Source: Gautieria morchelliformis (lineage: Eukaryota > Basidiomycota > Agaricomycetes > Gomphales > Gomphaceae). From it: 64,000 nucleotides of DNA. How positions within the stretch are numbered: position 1 is the stretch's first letter; the number at the start of each line of letters is the position of its first letter. Positions 41,837 through 53,423 of the stretch are shown piece by piece. The position numbers and the translations under genes were made by a program. The stretch is taken from positions 401,046-465,045 of the forward strand of contig WHVA01000027.1 of assembly GCA_015179125.1 (NCBI GenBank), written 5' to 3'. The notes beneath the pieces were generated by a model. That model saw nothing but the letters and a program-made list of their open reading frames with translations, was not told where the DNA came from and searched no databases.

Positions 41837-42028
41837 GACTATGCACTAGTGTGTGTTGAGAAACTGACCTAAGTACTATAGCGGAATTTCAAAAGTTCAA
41901 ATTCGTGTTTTTCAGCCTGGCGGCTTAGGTACACCGTATCCTTATAAATACTACCATATATTCCTATATGTTGTTCTTGATACTCTTGTAATAGATATTA
42001 TATACTCATACATGCTGTAACACATGAC

Positions 42029-43029
42029 TGTCATGACCGGTTTATTTCTCCTACCACGCTACCTCCATGTTCCCCCTCGTCACTCCCTAGCCTCTTCGTC
42101 AGAGTCCGCCGCACCTACCGACCACTCCCCCTCTACGTCTACTCTATTCGCTGTTCGCCTCATCCTCCGAACCGCTATTCGCTACTCGCACATTTTGCCA
42201 GGAGGCACGCCATCAAATATGATCGATACCAATCACCCGGCATGATGGTTCATCATTAGCCCCATCACCTTCTTAATCCAAACCCCATTGGGTGTTTGTA
42301 TGGCCAATGCGTGTTCGCAGGGCGTCCCTCCTATAGGTCGTGCGGGATCAACCCAGTAGACCAAGAGTCCGTGCAGGGTAGTATGTATGCGGGTCCCAAG
42401 ACATGGTTTTGTCCATAAGTGCTTTCGCCCCTTTACTCCCCGTCATTTCATGCTCGCATTCTTCCCTCACTCTATTGTATGTTTATTCCATCTCCTTAGT
42501 ATCATGACTGCGCACCCCTATCCAACCCTGACTCGTGACGGCCTCTTTCCTATTTGCTGATACCTTACGAACATTTGATATAAGTAGTTTACATTCGCAT
42601 GTATATTCTCCAGTTCAATTATCATACGTCGTCCATCTTGTGCAAACCTGACCTCGCTGTGATTATCGCCTTGAGCCTCTCCTTGAAGATCTCTATCTTC
42701 GACCAGCCAAGGACTTAGGCATCACTGGTGAGTTCTCATACTTCACCTTCGTTACCTTAGCCTTCGAACTACTTTCTGTGCTGTTGGCGAAGGGACCGTC
42801 GAAACTTAGACATCCCTTCCACGACATCTTGCACGTTACATCGTCAAGTGCTGCGAGCTGTTTCGCTACGACTGTAGACAGGGCGAGCCCTGTTCGGGCA
42901 ACCTCTTTGCTTTGTGAACATTCATCGGTTCACTTATTCGCCGAACGGCATAATTATTCGCACAAGTTATTCAGGCATTCTTTGTGTTCACTAATACACG
43001 ATATTAACGCCTAAAAACCAATCTTGACA
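42029..43029. mobile_element. Solo LTR of the 1.0-1.3 kb family with perfect target duplication
   Basis: It is the inverse of the copy at 13818-15093, beginning TGTCATGACCGG and ending AATCTTGACA. Both flanks are ATGAC (42024-42028 and 43030-43034), a clear 5-bp target duplication. It is about 275 bp shorter than the other copy. No gag, pol or primer site adjoins it. Confidence 0.85.
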
Positions 43030-43034
43030 ATGAC

Positions 43035-44080
43035 CTTTGTGATTATCCTCCACAATAATACTGCAGATGAGTGTGGATATGTACCAAGCGATTGCCATCT
43101 GCCCTGTGAAACGCTCACAAAGATCATGTTTGACAAAGAAGTGTGGTGCTACATGGATTGTGTGTACTGTTGCTGATAGGTCTTCATGTTCATAATTGTA
43201 GTATGCTCTTATATTGCCTTGAACAAAGCAGTCGGTATGGTAGCGAGTGTACAACCTAGCGAAGGCCAAAGATGATAAGCTTATAAGTCTTGCCAGCACA
43301 TATCAACTATCCCTCACCTCGGCAGTATGTGGAGGTGTTTACCTCACAAAGTTCTGGTGGCTTTCCTGAAGGCACTTGTGGGGCAATGCAACCTAATACA
43401 CATTCGAAACGGAGGTAGGAGCTTGTGGATAGCTGATAAAGTAAGATAAAGTCACAGTGATGTAGGCAAGCACTTACGGATGTTTACTGGCGTGTCGTGC
43501 CTTAGGAAGAGGGTTAAAAGTGAACACCAATTCCAAGGAGCAATATCAGGATGGTTCTTTCCTTCCACAAGTTTCTGTTTCCTTCCACGAGTTTCCATCA
43601 CCTTCTACAAGTTTCTATAATCTTCCATGAGTTTCCATCATCTTCCACAAGTTTCTACAAGTTTCCATCTCCCCTATTATGTAAACCTTGCCAGCACTAT
43701 AAGATTGTAGCCAGTGTTGTGGCGTCTCCTCAGCTTGATCTCTGAGGATATCCACTACACAGCAAGTCCCCATGTACCTATCCTTGGTAGATTTATAAAC
43801 TGAGGATATCCACTACACAGTTGGTTATTTGTCCTTGCATTGGCCGTTATCTCCTTGGAGGATGTTCACATTGACAACAATGTACATTCTTCTAGGATAT
43901 ATTAGATATCTTTTAAAATATCAACCCTAACCGAATTCATAGTCCATCATTTTGAGCAACTTGTATATTGTGGATATCCTAAATTTTTTTGAATGTTCTG
44001 AAATTTTAAAAACATGGTTGTATGTGCTAAAGCATGGTGTGTATTGAGATAACAGAGCCATTTCAGATAGGATTTGGATC
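43035..44080. other. Mostly non-coding, with a 21-bp degenerate tandem repeat
   Basis: At 43557-43672 a unit like TCTTCCACAAGTTTCCATCA recurs five to six times with changes. TGAGGATATCCACTACACAG occurs twice, at about 43741 and 43799. A minus-strand frame of 102 codons (43299-42991) continues into the solo LTR and has no recognised motif. The rest is AT-rich. Confidence 0.55.
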
Positions 44081-44588
44081 ACTATATATTAAAAGTACAT
44101 ATGAAGCTTGTTACATGTATGATGATAGAATGTAGAGGCAAGCATGGACCATATGAGTACATGTTAGATGTATAATCACAGAATATAGAAGCAAGTATGG
44201 ACAATACCTGAACTATATTATTACATATGGTTGAGAGATCTGATTAGAAGGTATGTTTAAAATAATATACATGTATAGTACAAAGGTATGTAACTATTGA
44301 TGTTTAGACAATGGGGTATACACCTTTTCCTGGGGGAGCAGCAGACTGTGAGAAAGAACTTTAGGACTACGATTAAGCATCCCTTACAGATGCTGGCAAC
44401 TGTCTCAATGGTGATATATTTTATGAAATATAGATCAGCTAAGCTATATATACATATATATGACATTTATAAACATCCTCCCTTGAGCATCTTTAGGTTG
44501 TGGCTTCGTCATTAGTGTTGCCCTCACAGAAGATCAAGCTCATAGGGCAACGCCACATTTTCTTCTTGAAAAGATTCTACCTTATCCT
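44081..44588 (+). other. Possible LTR remnant upstream of a gag fossil
   Basis: It contains TATA-rich text near 44440-44465 and ends GTTGCCCTCACA at 44528, sixty bases before a gag start, which is how an LTR and leader would look. No second LTR was found, so the left boundary is unknown. Confidence 0.3.
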
Positions 44589-45513
44589 ATGACAGACCAA
44601 CTCCCTGATGCTCATTGGGACTCCCTGGGTGACCAGGGCCCATTTCTTCGAAATCTCCTATCCAGCCAAGCGCAGCAGCTGCAGCAACTTCAACTTCAGA
44701 ATCAAGAGCTACAGAATCAGTTCATTAATGTCCACAACAACTTGGCCCATGCTGCATCTGCTGCCGCCGTTACTGCCACTCAACCCATTGCCACCTCAGT
44801 ACCCTCTAACATACCTCCATCCACTCACTCAATCAAAGCAGCGGAACCAGAGAAGTTCAGTGGAGACTGTGCATAAACCGAAGGATTTATCAGGTCTATC
44901 AGATTGGCCATCACTGTCAAACCAGGGTCCTTCCCAAATGAACGCACAAAGATCCTATACGTTCTCTCCTTCATGACAGGAGGCTCTGCGGAAATATGGG
45001 CACACAACGAGACAAAGGCTGTCATTGGTGGCACCTCCTCTATATCCACTCTGGAGGAGCTCATTAAACATGTGGAGGAGGCCTTTGGGGACCCATATCA
45101 TGGCAGAACAGCTCGCACTAAGCTCCATGACCACAGGATGATGTTAGGAATGTCGGCAGATGAATACATGGCTCAATTTGAGATCCTGGCAGGCAGGACA
45201 GGCTTTAATGATGAGGCACTCGAGGATGCCTATGCTCGTGGCCTTCTAGCAGATATCCTTGACAAGATCCTCGCTTCCACCCAACCTCAAAGGCTGGAAG
45301 GAAGTGGCCTGTCAGATTGACCGCAATCATCGCTGGCTATTAGAGGTCAGGATGTCACAGACAACTCATGCCCCTAGCCGCCCTCTCCCTGTCAAATCAC
45401 ATGGTACTCCTGCCATGGCTCCTGTTGTTACAGCGCCAGCCAATAATGCGACACCTATGGATATTGACTCATCCTGCCGCCATGTTGAAACGTGGACCTG
45501 CTACAGGGGATAG
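44589..45513 (+). pseudogene. Ty3/gypsy gag remnant
   Basis: It begins MTDQLPDAHWDSLG, followed by a Gln-rich helix (QAQQLQQLQLQNQEL) and the capsid region FSGDCA, LSFMTGGSAEIWA, EEAFGDPYHGRTARTKL and SADEYMAQFEILAGRTGF. A TAA at 44874 and a frameshift near 45290 break it. The other frame continues with LEGWKEVACQIDRNHR and a short TPMDID linker, ending CYRG where a CCHC knuckle would begin (45513). Pol is absent. It is a different family from the chromovirus and from the gag at 62-64 kb. Confidence 0.75.
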
Positions 45514-45597
45514 TTGTAACTGTCATATATAGGTATATATAACTTAGCTCATCTATATTTCATAGAATATATCACAATTGAGGTGACAACCCAACCA

Positions 45598-45829
45598 TCA
45601 GAACATCATCGGAAGAGGGTCGAGCAGAGGAGGTGGTAGACCCAGTGATGACTACCAAGTTAGTCCAAAGCCGTCGGTCGTACGTTTAACGGCATGGCGA
45701 TGGTAATTGGCACGAATCAGCGAGCGTTGGTTTCCGAATCATGACATTGGCGATCAGAACGAACATGAAAATGGGGTGAGAAATGGCAGGACAGGGCACC
45801 TGAGTATGAGGAATAAACGCGTCATGACA
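45598..45829. mobile_element. LTR end fragment (family of 13818-15093)
   Basis: It matches 14861-15093 in the same orientation and ends GTCATGACA. The left part of the LTR is missing. The right end lies directly against the transposase gene, whose C-terminus it cuts. Confidence 0.75.
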
Positions 45830-45834
45830 GGTAT

Positions 45835-46857
45835 CAGTTGATGGATAGTCAAAATGGCTCTCCATCCATGACATATGTTTAGGTTGTGCTTGGAGCTCTC
45901 CTAATTTAACAAACCGTTTGATATTAAGCAGCAAGCAGGCTAATCTAAACTGCAAAGAGAATATCTTAGGATTTGATGTTTGGACAGGCTTCTGATTATT
46001 TAACTTCTTAAATGTCATTCCTAACTCTCCAAAGGAGCTTCCTATCTTTGATCTGAAACTACCAAGTCTTTCATTGTAGCACTTCTCCATATCTGATAGT
46101 TCAGCATTCTTCTGCTTCCGAATTGGATGGCAGAAATTCATTTCTTTCAATATACCTTGCTTTACTACTTGTTTCACAAATAGTGTATAGCCTCCATCAA
46201 GAGCCATACGATCTGCCTTATCCATCTTATCTCTTAAGTTCATTTCTGTGAACATTGCTCCATCAGAGTGGCTACATGGCAATGAATCAGAAACAAACAA
46301 AGACATCCCATGAAAATCCATAATTACTTGAGTTCTCATTCCAGAATTTCTGTGTTTATGTGACCATTGTACTTTAGATGATCTTCCTATTTCTGTTCCT
46401 CTTGTGTCATGACCATCAAGGAATAAAGTTATTGTGTTGAATAGTTCTTCCTTATTATTATCCTTTGCAGATAATATTCTAATCCTTATGTTGGAAAACA
46501 TATGAGGCAACAAATCAATGATTTTGTCATTTAAGTCATTATTAAGGTCCTTTTCATGTCCAAAAAAACTCTGATGGATCGCATGAAAAGTACTCCCAGG
46601 TATAAATCTGTTCAAATCATCAAATGTACAACGTTCAAGCAGATGATAGAGTATTAATAGTCCCTTCTCTACATTTCGATATGGACCTGGGTGGTGCTTG
46701 AATGGAAACAACACTACTAGGAAGAAAAACACTGGTATTGGTCCAAGCTTCTCTAATACTTTTTTCTTGACGAGATCTATTTCAGAAACAGGTTTTAGTC
46801 CTGATCTATGAAATTCAACTTCACGATCACCATCGCAATCATATTCAATCAGTCAGT
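45835..46857 (-). pseudogene. DDE_4-type (Harbinger/IS5-like) transposase
   Basis: The frame is open from a stop near 46857 to the LTR fragment. Motifs: FNTITLFLDGHDTRG (first Asp region), HKHRNSGMRTQVIMDFHG, LFVSDSLPCSHSDGAMF and MALDGGYTLFV (second Asp region), then CYNERLGSFRSKIGSSFGEL (Glu region). This is the DDE_Tnp_4 layout and would catalyse cut-and-paste transposition. The C-terminus is lost to the LTR at 45829. No ATG in a good place starts the frame, so the N-terminus is also missing or split by an intron. Local sequence is AT-rich, unlike its neighbours. Confidence 0.7.
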
Positions 46858-46959
46858 CCCGGCGCGCACCGCCTCGCCTCAGCTGCCTCCAGCCATGCTT
46901 ACGCGCGTGTTTTTTTTGTTTTAGATATGTGAACCTGGCACGCTGGGGAGTACTACATC

Positions 46960-48366
46960 ATGGACGACTGCTGGCTGCTGTCCGAGCTCGTGTTCTGCTA
47001 CCTCTTCATCGTGGAGACTACATGGGTGGAAACTGGTAGCCAGAATCTGAGTTAGTCGTAGTGTGAAATGCTGCAAGCTGGTTCGAGAGCGGCATATCCA
47101 ACGACGATGCCGGAACTGTAGGTCCTTTTGAGGCTGGATATTGGCTGGAGTGTGACGGGAGTGGAAGATCTGGGATAGTAAACATTGAGGGTGAAGGGGT
47201 CGTGGAGTGCGATGGTAAGGACGAGTGCGATGGTAAGGACGAGTGCGATGGTAAGGGAAGGTCTGGAATGGAGAGCGCCAAGCTAGCCGTGGAAGGTGTT
47301 CCCAAATGTGGACTGACAACAAACGGGTCGTAAGCACTCGCAGTGGGAATTTGGGCCTTCATTTTTATCCCCGAGTCCCTCTTGCTTTGTTTGACAACTA
47401 TAAACCACCGCACTGAGTAGCATAGAAACACGATACAATGATGTAATTACTTACTCCACTGAAGCCTCCTCGGCTTTGCCAGTGATATTGATGATATGGA
47501 GGTGGTGGTTTTATCGGTGAGGGCGAGCTAGCACAAGATGCTACGAGACATGAGAACCAACAAAGGGAGACAAGAAGAATGATTACTGCTCGGGATTTGG
47601 GAGGAACGGAGGAGGCCATATCTATCGAAGTCCGGGAGACCTAGCATGACTGTTAAGTATCACCTGTCGTATTAAGCTAAAATAATCGAGAGAATACCTG
47701 GACCGGTCTCGGTGTCTGGTCTTGCAGCGTACACTTCCACTGGTAAACCAGGGTTATCGCTAATTAAGTCTGTCAGGCAGACTGACAAAAGTTAGTGTAG
47801 AAAAAAGATGTAGATTGAATGACTCACTCCATGTACCGCAGCCTTGCCACTTCTGTGCACAGGTGGCAGCAACCTTACCGCGATATTGGCTGGTTTGGAC
47901 CACCCAGATGTGGTAGTAATGGTGGGTATCCGGGTCTGTCTCCTGTGTGGCGCACGTGCACTCCGGCAGTTCGAGACAAAGCGTTTCTAAGGCCTGTGGC
48001 AATTCGTAAGGGGTGTATATCTGATTATCAGCATGGCAAGGCCTGTAGCCATATCCTTATTAATCGTAGTTAAAATTCAACCTGGTGGGCAACATACCAA
48101 TTATAAACCTTTTCGCTGTTTCGCATCCACGTTAGCATCATCTTGGCCATGCGTATACGTTCACGATAAGGTCCAAAGGTCTCTAACCAAAGGGTGGTGA
48201 CCTCATCCAGGTCAGGAAGAGAGGGTGTAGAGGAGTGCAACGAGCGAGGGGAGAATGAACCAGGCGACGAGTCCAAGACATTGAGGGAAGCACGAGCACC
48301 AGCAGCAGCAGCAGTAGCAAATTTGGGTGTACCAGGATACATGGGGAACGAACTAGCTGTACCCAC
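46960..48366 (-). pseudogene. Unknown multi-exon gene remnant
   Basis: A first exon at 48366 starts MGTASSFPMYPGTPKFAT and ends near WMRNSEKVYNWYVAHQ. A second, about 48025-47835, contains LPECTCATQETDPDTHHYY and YRGKVAATCAQKWQGCG and ends at a donor-like GTGAGT. A short third is near 47760-47690 (NPGLPVEVYAARPDTETG). The last part (47431-47018) is Ser/Pro-rich with three LPSHSS repeats made by an 18-bp tandem repeat at about 47210-47255. Exon junctions are inferred. I do not recognise the family. Confidence 0.4.
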
Positions 48367-48499
48367 TTGTCCCAGGTGCGCTCTATTTATCTTTGTGAGC
48401 CCTCCGAAATAAGAAGAAATATATTGTTTGCCACTTACTTCAACCCATCATCGGAGAACACTAGATGTATGTGAGCAAGATTTAGAATAAGAGTATTGA

Positions 48500-48528
48500 G
48501 CTCGACTCTATGGGCCATAGAGTCGAGC
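48500..48528. repeat. Perfect 29-bp palindrome
   Basis: Two 14-base arms (GCTCGACTCTATGG and its complement) are separated by a single G. It lies in a stretch without genes. Confidence 0.9.
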
Positions 48529-49079
48529 CTGCTAAATAGTTAACACAAACGGGACATGCAAGCGGTGTCCCAATGTGGGGCGAGATGGGGTTGGGCTGTA
48601 TCTTACTGGGGCAGCCGATGGTCTGGCCTGGTCAGCTGCTGCATCAGCTGGGTGTTCGGGCTTCAAAATTATTACCGAGCTTCTTAGTCAACGGCTGCCG
48701 GCTTAGCTGGTGTGGACACCGGCTGGCAGCCAAGCTAAATAACGCTCAACCACAACCAAAGAGCTGGCGCGGGTCGGTTAATAAGGAGCTCGGCTGCCGG
48801 CTTACACCCGTTTGCAGTACCTAAGGCGCGTGTCGGATTTGCTTCCGTTTTAGCGCGCAAACTTCGAACAACGATATCTTGATTGATATCGCTCCGATTC
48901 GCTTGAAATTTCATATCTGAAGCTATGTGGACCATAACTAGGGCATAGAACTAAAAAATCCAAATAAAACAAGCATTTTTTATTTTGCATTTTGGGTGCT
49001 GAGGGGGGAACAATGTCAAGCTTAGCTTACTGTATGTAGTTCAATGCAGGTTTTAATTTTGTTTGCTACTCTGTACTAA
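48529..49079. other. No gene; possible transposon terminus at 48824
   Basis: GTACCTAAGGCGC at about 48823 repeats the start of the terminal repeat at 39627. The following text (CGTGTCGGATTTGC, then ATCGCTCCGATTCGCTTG) resembles a transposon end, but no partner was found. Confidence 0.3.
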
Positions 49080-49590
49080 TGGTGAGAACCCACTACAGGA
49101 GAATCTCCAGAAGAGGGTGTCGCAGGGCGGGAGAGGAAGGGCTTAGCTTCTTCTGACGTTGGATCAGTGAGATCTGATGGTAGGCGTTCATTCTCGATGT
49201 CAGATTTCCTCCTGTGTAGCATAAGCCCCGAAAATCTGAGGGATCATATAATGTGGAACATACGCGTCATCAAAGTTCGTAATAGCATCTTTGATCCCTT
49301 CCGCACCGAGTGCCAATGCACCATAAGGTAACTTCGCCAATCCTGACACGTTCTTGAGCTCGGAAACCGCGGGGCGCACACGTATGCGGTGGGGTGAGGG
49401 GTGCGGAGGTGCTGGGGTGGGCAAGCTGGTGTAGGAGGACGGGGTGGTGGGGGAGCGGGAGGCGGCGGGTGCAGGTGCAGGTGCAGGTGCAGGTGCAGGT
49501 ACGGGTGCAGGTACAGGTGCAGGTGCGGGTGCGATTGCAGCACGGATGACACGGAGCTCATTGTGAGGAGACTGGGCATACGGTTAGCAG
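49080..49590 (-). pseudogene. Coding fragment with Ala-Pro repeat, cut by a gypsy LTR
   Basis: On the minus strand, from the LTR edge leftwards, the frame reads SPHNELRVIRAAIAP, an (Ala-Pro)n tract made by the GGTGCA microsatellite at 49468-49532, a Ser/Thr/Pro stretch, then VRPAVSELKNVSGLAKLPYG and DDAYVPHYMIPQIFGAYATQ, ending at 49200. A second short block (ENERLPSDLTDPTSEEAK to a stop near 49085) may be the next exon. A stop at about 49584 and the LTR end it on the right. It looks host-like; the family was not recognised. Confidence 0.4.
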
Positions 49591-50080
49591 TGTAAGGGCA
49601 ACCCTGGCTGGTTCTGGAGATCACACTACCACACAACTGACAAGGGGAAATCCAAAGTATGTATAAATGAACAGAGTATACAAGAGAGGGTATTCTCACC
49701 TGACAAGGGGAAATCCAAAGAGAAAAGTCTAAGGACCCCCAATGTCAGCGAGCCCGTATTATACTACGCTGCGCAGCCAGGGACAACACTTGGCACCCGC
49801 CATCAACCCTGCATCCTCCTGACCTCCCTGACCCTTGATCGACCCTTGATGCCACCTATTACACAAGTCGCTTGATTTCCGACACTGTTCCAAGAGTGGA
49901 AGTCAGAAATTGGAGTGGAACTGGCAAGGCGAACAGAACTGGTGGAAGTTGTCCCAGAAGCGGAATCATTTCCGAAAGCGGAGGCGGAGATGGAATCGGA
50001 AGCGGAAGCGGAGTCGGAAATGGAGTCGGAACTGGGTGTGGTGTCGGAACTGGAAATGGAAAACAGGGTGTCCCCTGACA
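49591..50080 (-). mobile_element. Gypsy LTR, minus orientation, solo
   Basis: It is the full-length inverse of the 7033 LTR family, TGTAAGGGCAACC to GGGGACACCCTGACA-type ends (TCCCCTGACA on the plus strand). The flanks AGCAG and GTATC do not match, so it either lost its duplication or arose by recombination between different insertions. It carries the 63-bp duplication. Confidence 0.9.
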
Positions 50081-50338
50081 GTATCTCCCCCACCCATATG
50101 ACAGAAAGATAATCCACCGATTCAGGGGCACTCAAAGCCCAGCTCTGAATTTGGTGAGCCTGAGCCAGCGTGAGCCGAGCTGGGCTTTGCAGAACACTAG
50201 TGCCAACCATCCCCACAGCCTTGTCGGAGCAGTCGTCTTTCTCTAACAGCAAACATTTAGCGCAACATCTTCGGGACCAAGCATGCAAGGCCTTTGGGTC
50301 TTGAATTCACAACACATCAGGCTGTTCGACAGATGTAA

Positions 50339-50829
50339 TGTAGTAGACAGGAATTATAGGCAGTAGGTATGGACTTGTTGCTCAAAACAATAGACTAGAA
50401 ATTAATTCACTCTCTCAGTGAATTTAGTTGTCACGATAAATATATTATACACTACCTAGAAATTAATTCACTACAGAGGATTTCTAAGTCAATAAATCGA
50501 AAGAATACTAGACTAATTTACTTGCCTCTCTCAGTGAATTTAGTTGTCACTGAGAGAGGGGGAAATCTGTCTCACTGTGCATGTACTACTACCTGGCTCT
50601 TTAGCGCCCAAGAGCTCTCGCGCCGAAGTCATTTCAGACTCCGCTGGGTGCAGCCGCTTGTGAAAATATAAATAAAAGAAATAAGGTGGGGAGTGACTGT
50701 AAAATTTCGAAAATAATCAGAGAAATGGATGCATGGTACAAGAACAATGTGAGAAGAGATTGAAACACCATACAATAAATCGAATATATTATGCTTGATT
50801 TTGGTGCAGGAGCATAAATGCACCCAACA
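50339..50829 (-). mobile_element. Solo copia LTR (copia 1 family)
   Basis: It runs TGTAGTAGACAGG to GCACCCAACA and matches 11134-11672 at both ends and in the CTCTCAGTGAATTTAG blocks. The flanks TGTAA (50334-50338) and CGTAA (50830-50834) match at 4 of 5 bases, a likely target duplication with one later change. No internal copia sequence is present. Confidence 0.85.
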
Positions 50830-50850
50830 CGTAAGATTTATCCCCGGGAT

Positions 50851-50887
50851 TGTCTCAGAGGCTAGGGGGCCCCTAGCCTCTGAGACA
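50851..50887. repeat. Perfect 37-bp palindrome
   Basis: Two 18-base arms (TGTCTCAGAGGCTAGGGG and its complement) flank a single G. It lies 21 bp from the solo copia LTR, outside its target duplication. Confidence 0.95.
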
Positions 50888-53400
50888 GCAAGGAGACATA
50901 TCATGTCAATCCTGCAAGGTCGAGATAATATCCATTACGTTCTCCTTGGACTCAGACCCTGTACTGTATTTAAGAAATGTACCCTCATGAACACTTGCCC
51001 TCAAGATGTCCAGGATGCGATGAGGCTGATCAGGATGCAAGTACCCGTCTTCAAGCAGAAAACCTATATTGTTGCTCAAATACTAGTACCACATATCTCC
51101 CATTACCCATACATCGTGCGGATGTCGAGCCGTCGAGCTTCCACATGATGAGTGATTCTGATGTTAATCAGGAATCAGGATAAGTTGCTAGTACTCCCAG
51201 CCCGGTGCGAAATCGAAGCTGTCTTTTAGTAGGGGATGCCCGAAACTATCCGACAAACGCATCATGATCTTCAGACCCCTCCCCCCACTTACCACTTCTT
51301 CAGTAAGATGCGATGGACAACGACACACCAACTTGCATAGCAACGTGGAAGGCTATGGAGTCTGGCTAACCATATCGGTATTCACCATGCCTGGGCCAGT
51401 ACCCACTGTAGAAACAATAGGCGCTGTATACCAGCGCTTTTCAAGCCAACGCTGCTGACACGCTCCTTTTTGCACTTGCCAGGCGCCCCCAAAATTTTCA
51501 ACATATTCAAAAACTGAGGTACTGATCCTAGGCTTGGATTAGGACTTGTATCAAGGTACAAAAATTTCAATGTACACAAAGTAAAATACATTTTATTTGT
51601 ATACACAAGAACTAGTGAAGGTAAACCGCTGTTTACCTATTCCTCGTCGTCTACTGCATCAACTGTACAAGAAAAACTGCCACTTCAGTCAATGATCCCC
51701 CACTTGCTCCCATGTCGAACTCGACCAATGACGCATCCCCTACCAATGCAACCAAGTCCGAGTCCGAGTCCGGGAGTCTGAGTCTGAGTCCGGAGGGCAA
51801 GCACTGGAATGGGAGAATTCGAGTGCGGGAGTGTCAGCATCGTGCAAGTGCACTTTGGCAGAATGAGTGTCAGAGGGGGCCGAGTTGGAGAAGAGAGTAC
51901 CAGCTACTCAGAGGTCGCATTTATAAAGCAGGTTGGCCGGTGAAATATCCTGAAGCTCGCGATTCAGAACAAAGATGAGCAGAACCATGGGCTCTCGACT
52001 GGAAGCTTCATTCGATTCCAGTGCTGATATCAGTGGAGCATAGATACGACGACTGTGTAAGTATACCGCCAAGTCTGTTCACATGGCTTGAACAGCCATA
52101 CAAACCTAGTCTACATGTAGAGCATGATCGCTGTTCCACTAGTACACAGTCATCTTGTTATCATGGGAAGCTAGCATGCACATGGCATCTTCAAATGCTA
52201 TGCTGTTTTCGGACATCCATGACATTCATGAAGGTCAAAGCAAGCTCACCACACATCCAATATCCAAAGTCGGTGTGCTGCTAACTCGCTATGGCAGTTT
52301 TCGCCTTTCTGGGAAGTCTAGAGGCCTACCGACCGATGGGGATGTTAGACTGATATTCCAGCCGCTATGATATGGAAATCCCTGCTGGAATGCCACTAAT
52401 TTGTGCAGGGACATTAGTTGCTCCTATTTAAGCTAAAGGTAATTGTACTCACGCGCGCTTGAGTCACTGAGCTGGAAGTGGGGTATGATATTGTCGATGC
52501 CTAAGTCCTCAACATTGCTAGGTTTCGACTAAAGTCGAGTATGGCCTCTTGGAATAATGGGTGGACTTCACTAGAGAGCCTCAGTGTTGGTATTATCCTT
52601 GGGGAGCATGGGAAGGCATGTCTGAGCTGTTAGTACCGGCGATTAGATCTAGACCTTGCACCGGGGAACCATCATCTTGATAGAATTCCCCAGGAATTGA
52701 GTCGAAGTGCCTGTCGGCATCCAGATCTCTATTGGCGCTACTAGCATCTGACGAGACGCTTGCACGGCCTAGTGCAGCTTGCACCCGCTTCCAGTGACAT
52801 CGACATTGAGCTTGTCCAAGTTCCTTGGTGCAAGAGGGTACACAGAGCCCCGCCATGGATGATGGGCCTGGTGTAGGACTAGAACAGACTCATCTCTTGA
52901 TTTTATTTCATGCTCCGGAGTAACCCCAGTTGTCCTGTGTGGGACTAGAAAAAAGCTCATGTAATTTCGACTTCTGCAGACTTATATAAGCACATTCTTT
53001 CCCTGCACTCTCATCTTCCTCACCCAAACCACCCCTCGCACTCTCACCTTTTCTGCCATGATTCACTCTCACAGTCTCTGCATGCATAAACCTACTGTAT
53101 CCACTCACCATTGCCTCTTTGTTGTCAGAATGCATCCCAGACTTTCTTTCATCTCGCTCCTCAATTGCTGACACGATCTCCGTTTTTTGCCACACTCACC
53201 TGCTCTCGATATATTCCCTGCTCATACGATTTACCCTAGATTTCCATCCTACGAAACATGCTGAAAGTAAGTTGCCCCTGGTGTCTGAAGCGCTGCTTTG
53301 TACCTGAACGGAGCACATGTCTCTGCGCATGCGCCATAGGATAACTAAAGCATTTGAAGGGTTGTCCTAACCTTCAATTTTCTCAGCAAACTTCATACTC
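50888..53400. other. No gene recognised
   Basis: Several short frames occur (for example plus 51712-51978 with a Ser/Glu repeat, and minus 52856-52593 with SSANRDLDADRHFDS), but none shows a domain or convincing splice structure. The last 400 bp before 53400 are rich in CTC and may include the 5' end of the next gene. Confidence 0.4.
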
Positions 53401-53423
53401 TCTCTCTTTCTTGCCTCTCACGA

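Larger units (their letters stand above)
39627..41937. mobile_element. 2.3-kb element with long terminal inverted repeats and a homeodomain exon
   Basis: The ends are inverted copies of each other over about 97 bp: 39627-39724 (GTGTACCTAAGGCGCC, then GCTGAAAAACGCGATTTTGA) against the complement of 41836-41937. Only scattered mismatches were seen. The interior holds a 20-bp tandem array, a homeodomain-type exon on plus and coding-like exons on minus. Direct flanks are not identical, so no target duplication was established. No transposase was recognised. It is a DNA-transposon-like or TIR-bounded unit of unknown type. Confidence 0.6.

Noticed and set aside
49244-49699. Minus frame with His/Leu repeats
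   Set aside because: It is the GGTGCA microsatellite read in another frame, running into the LTR. The Ala-Pro frame is the more likely coding one.
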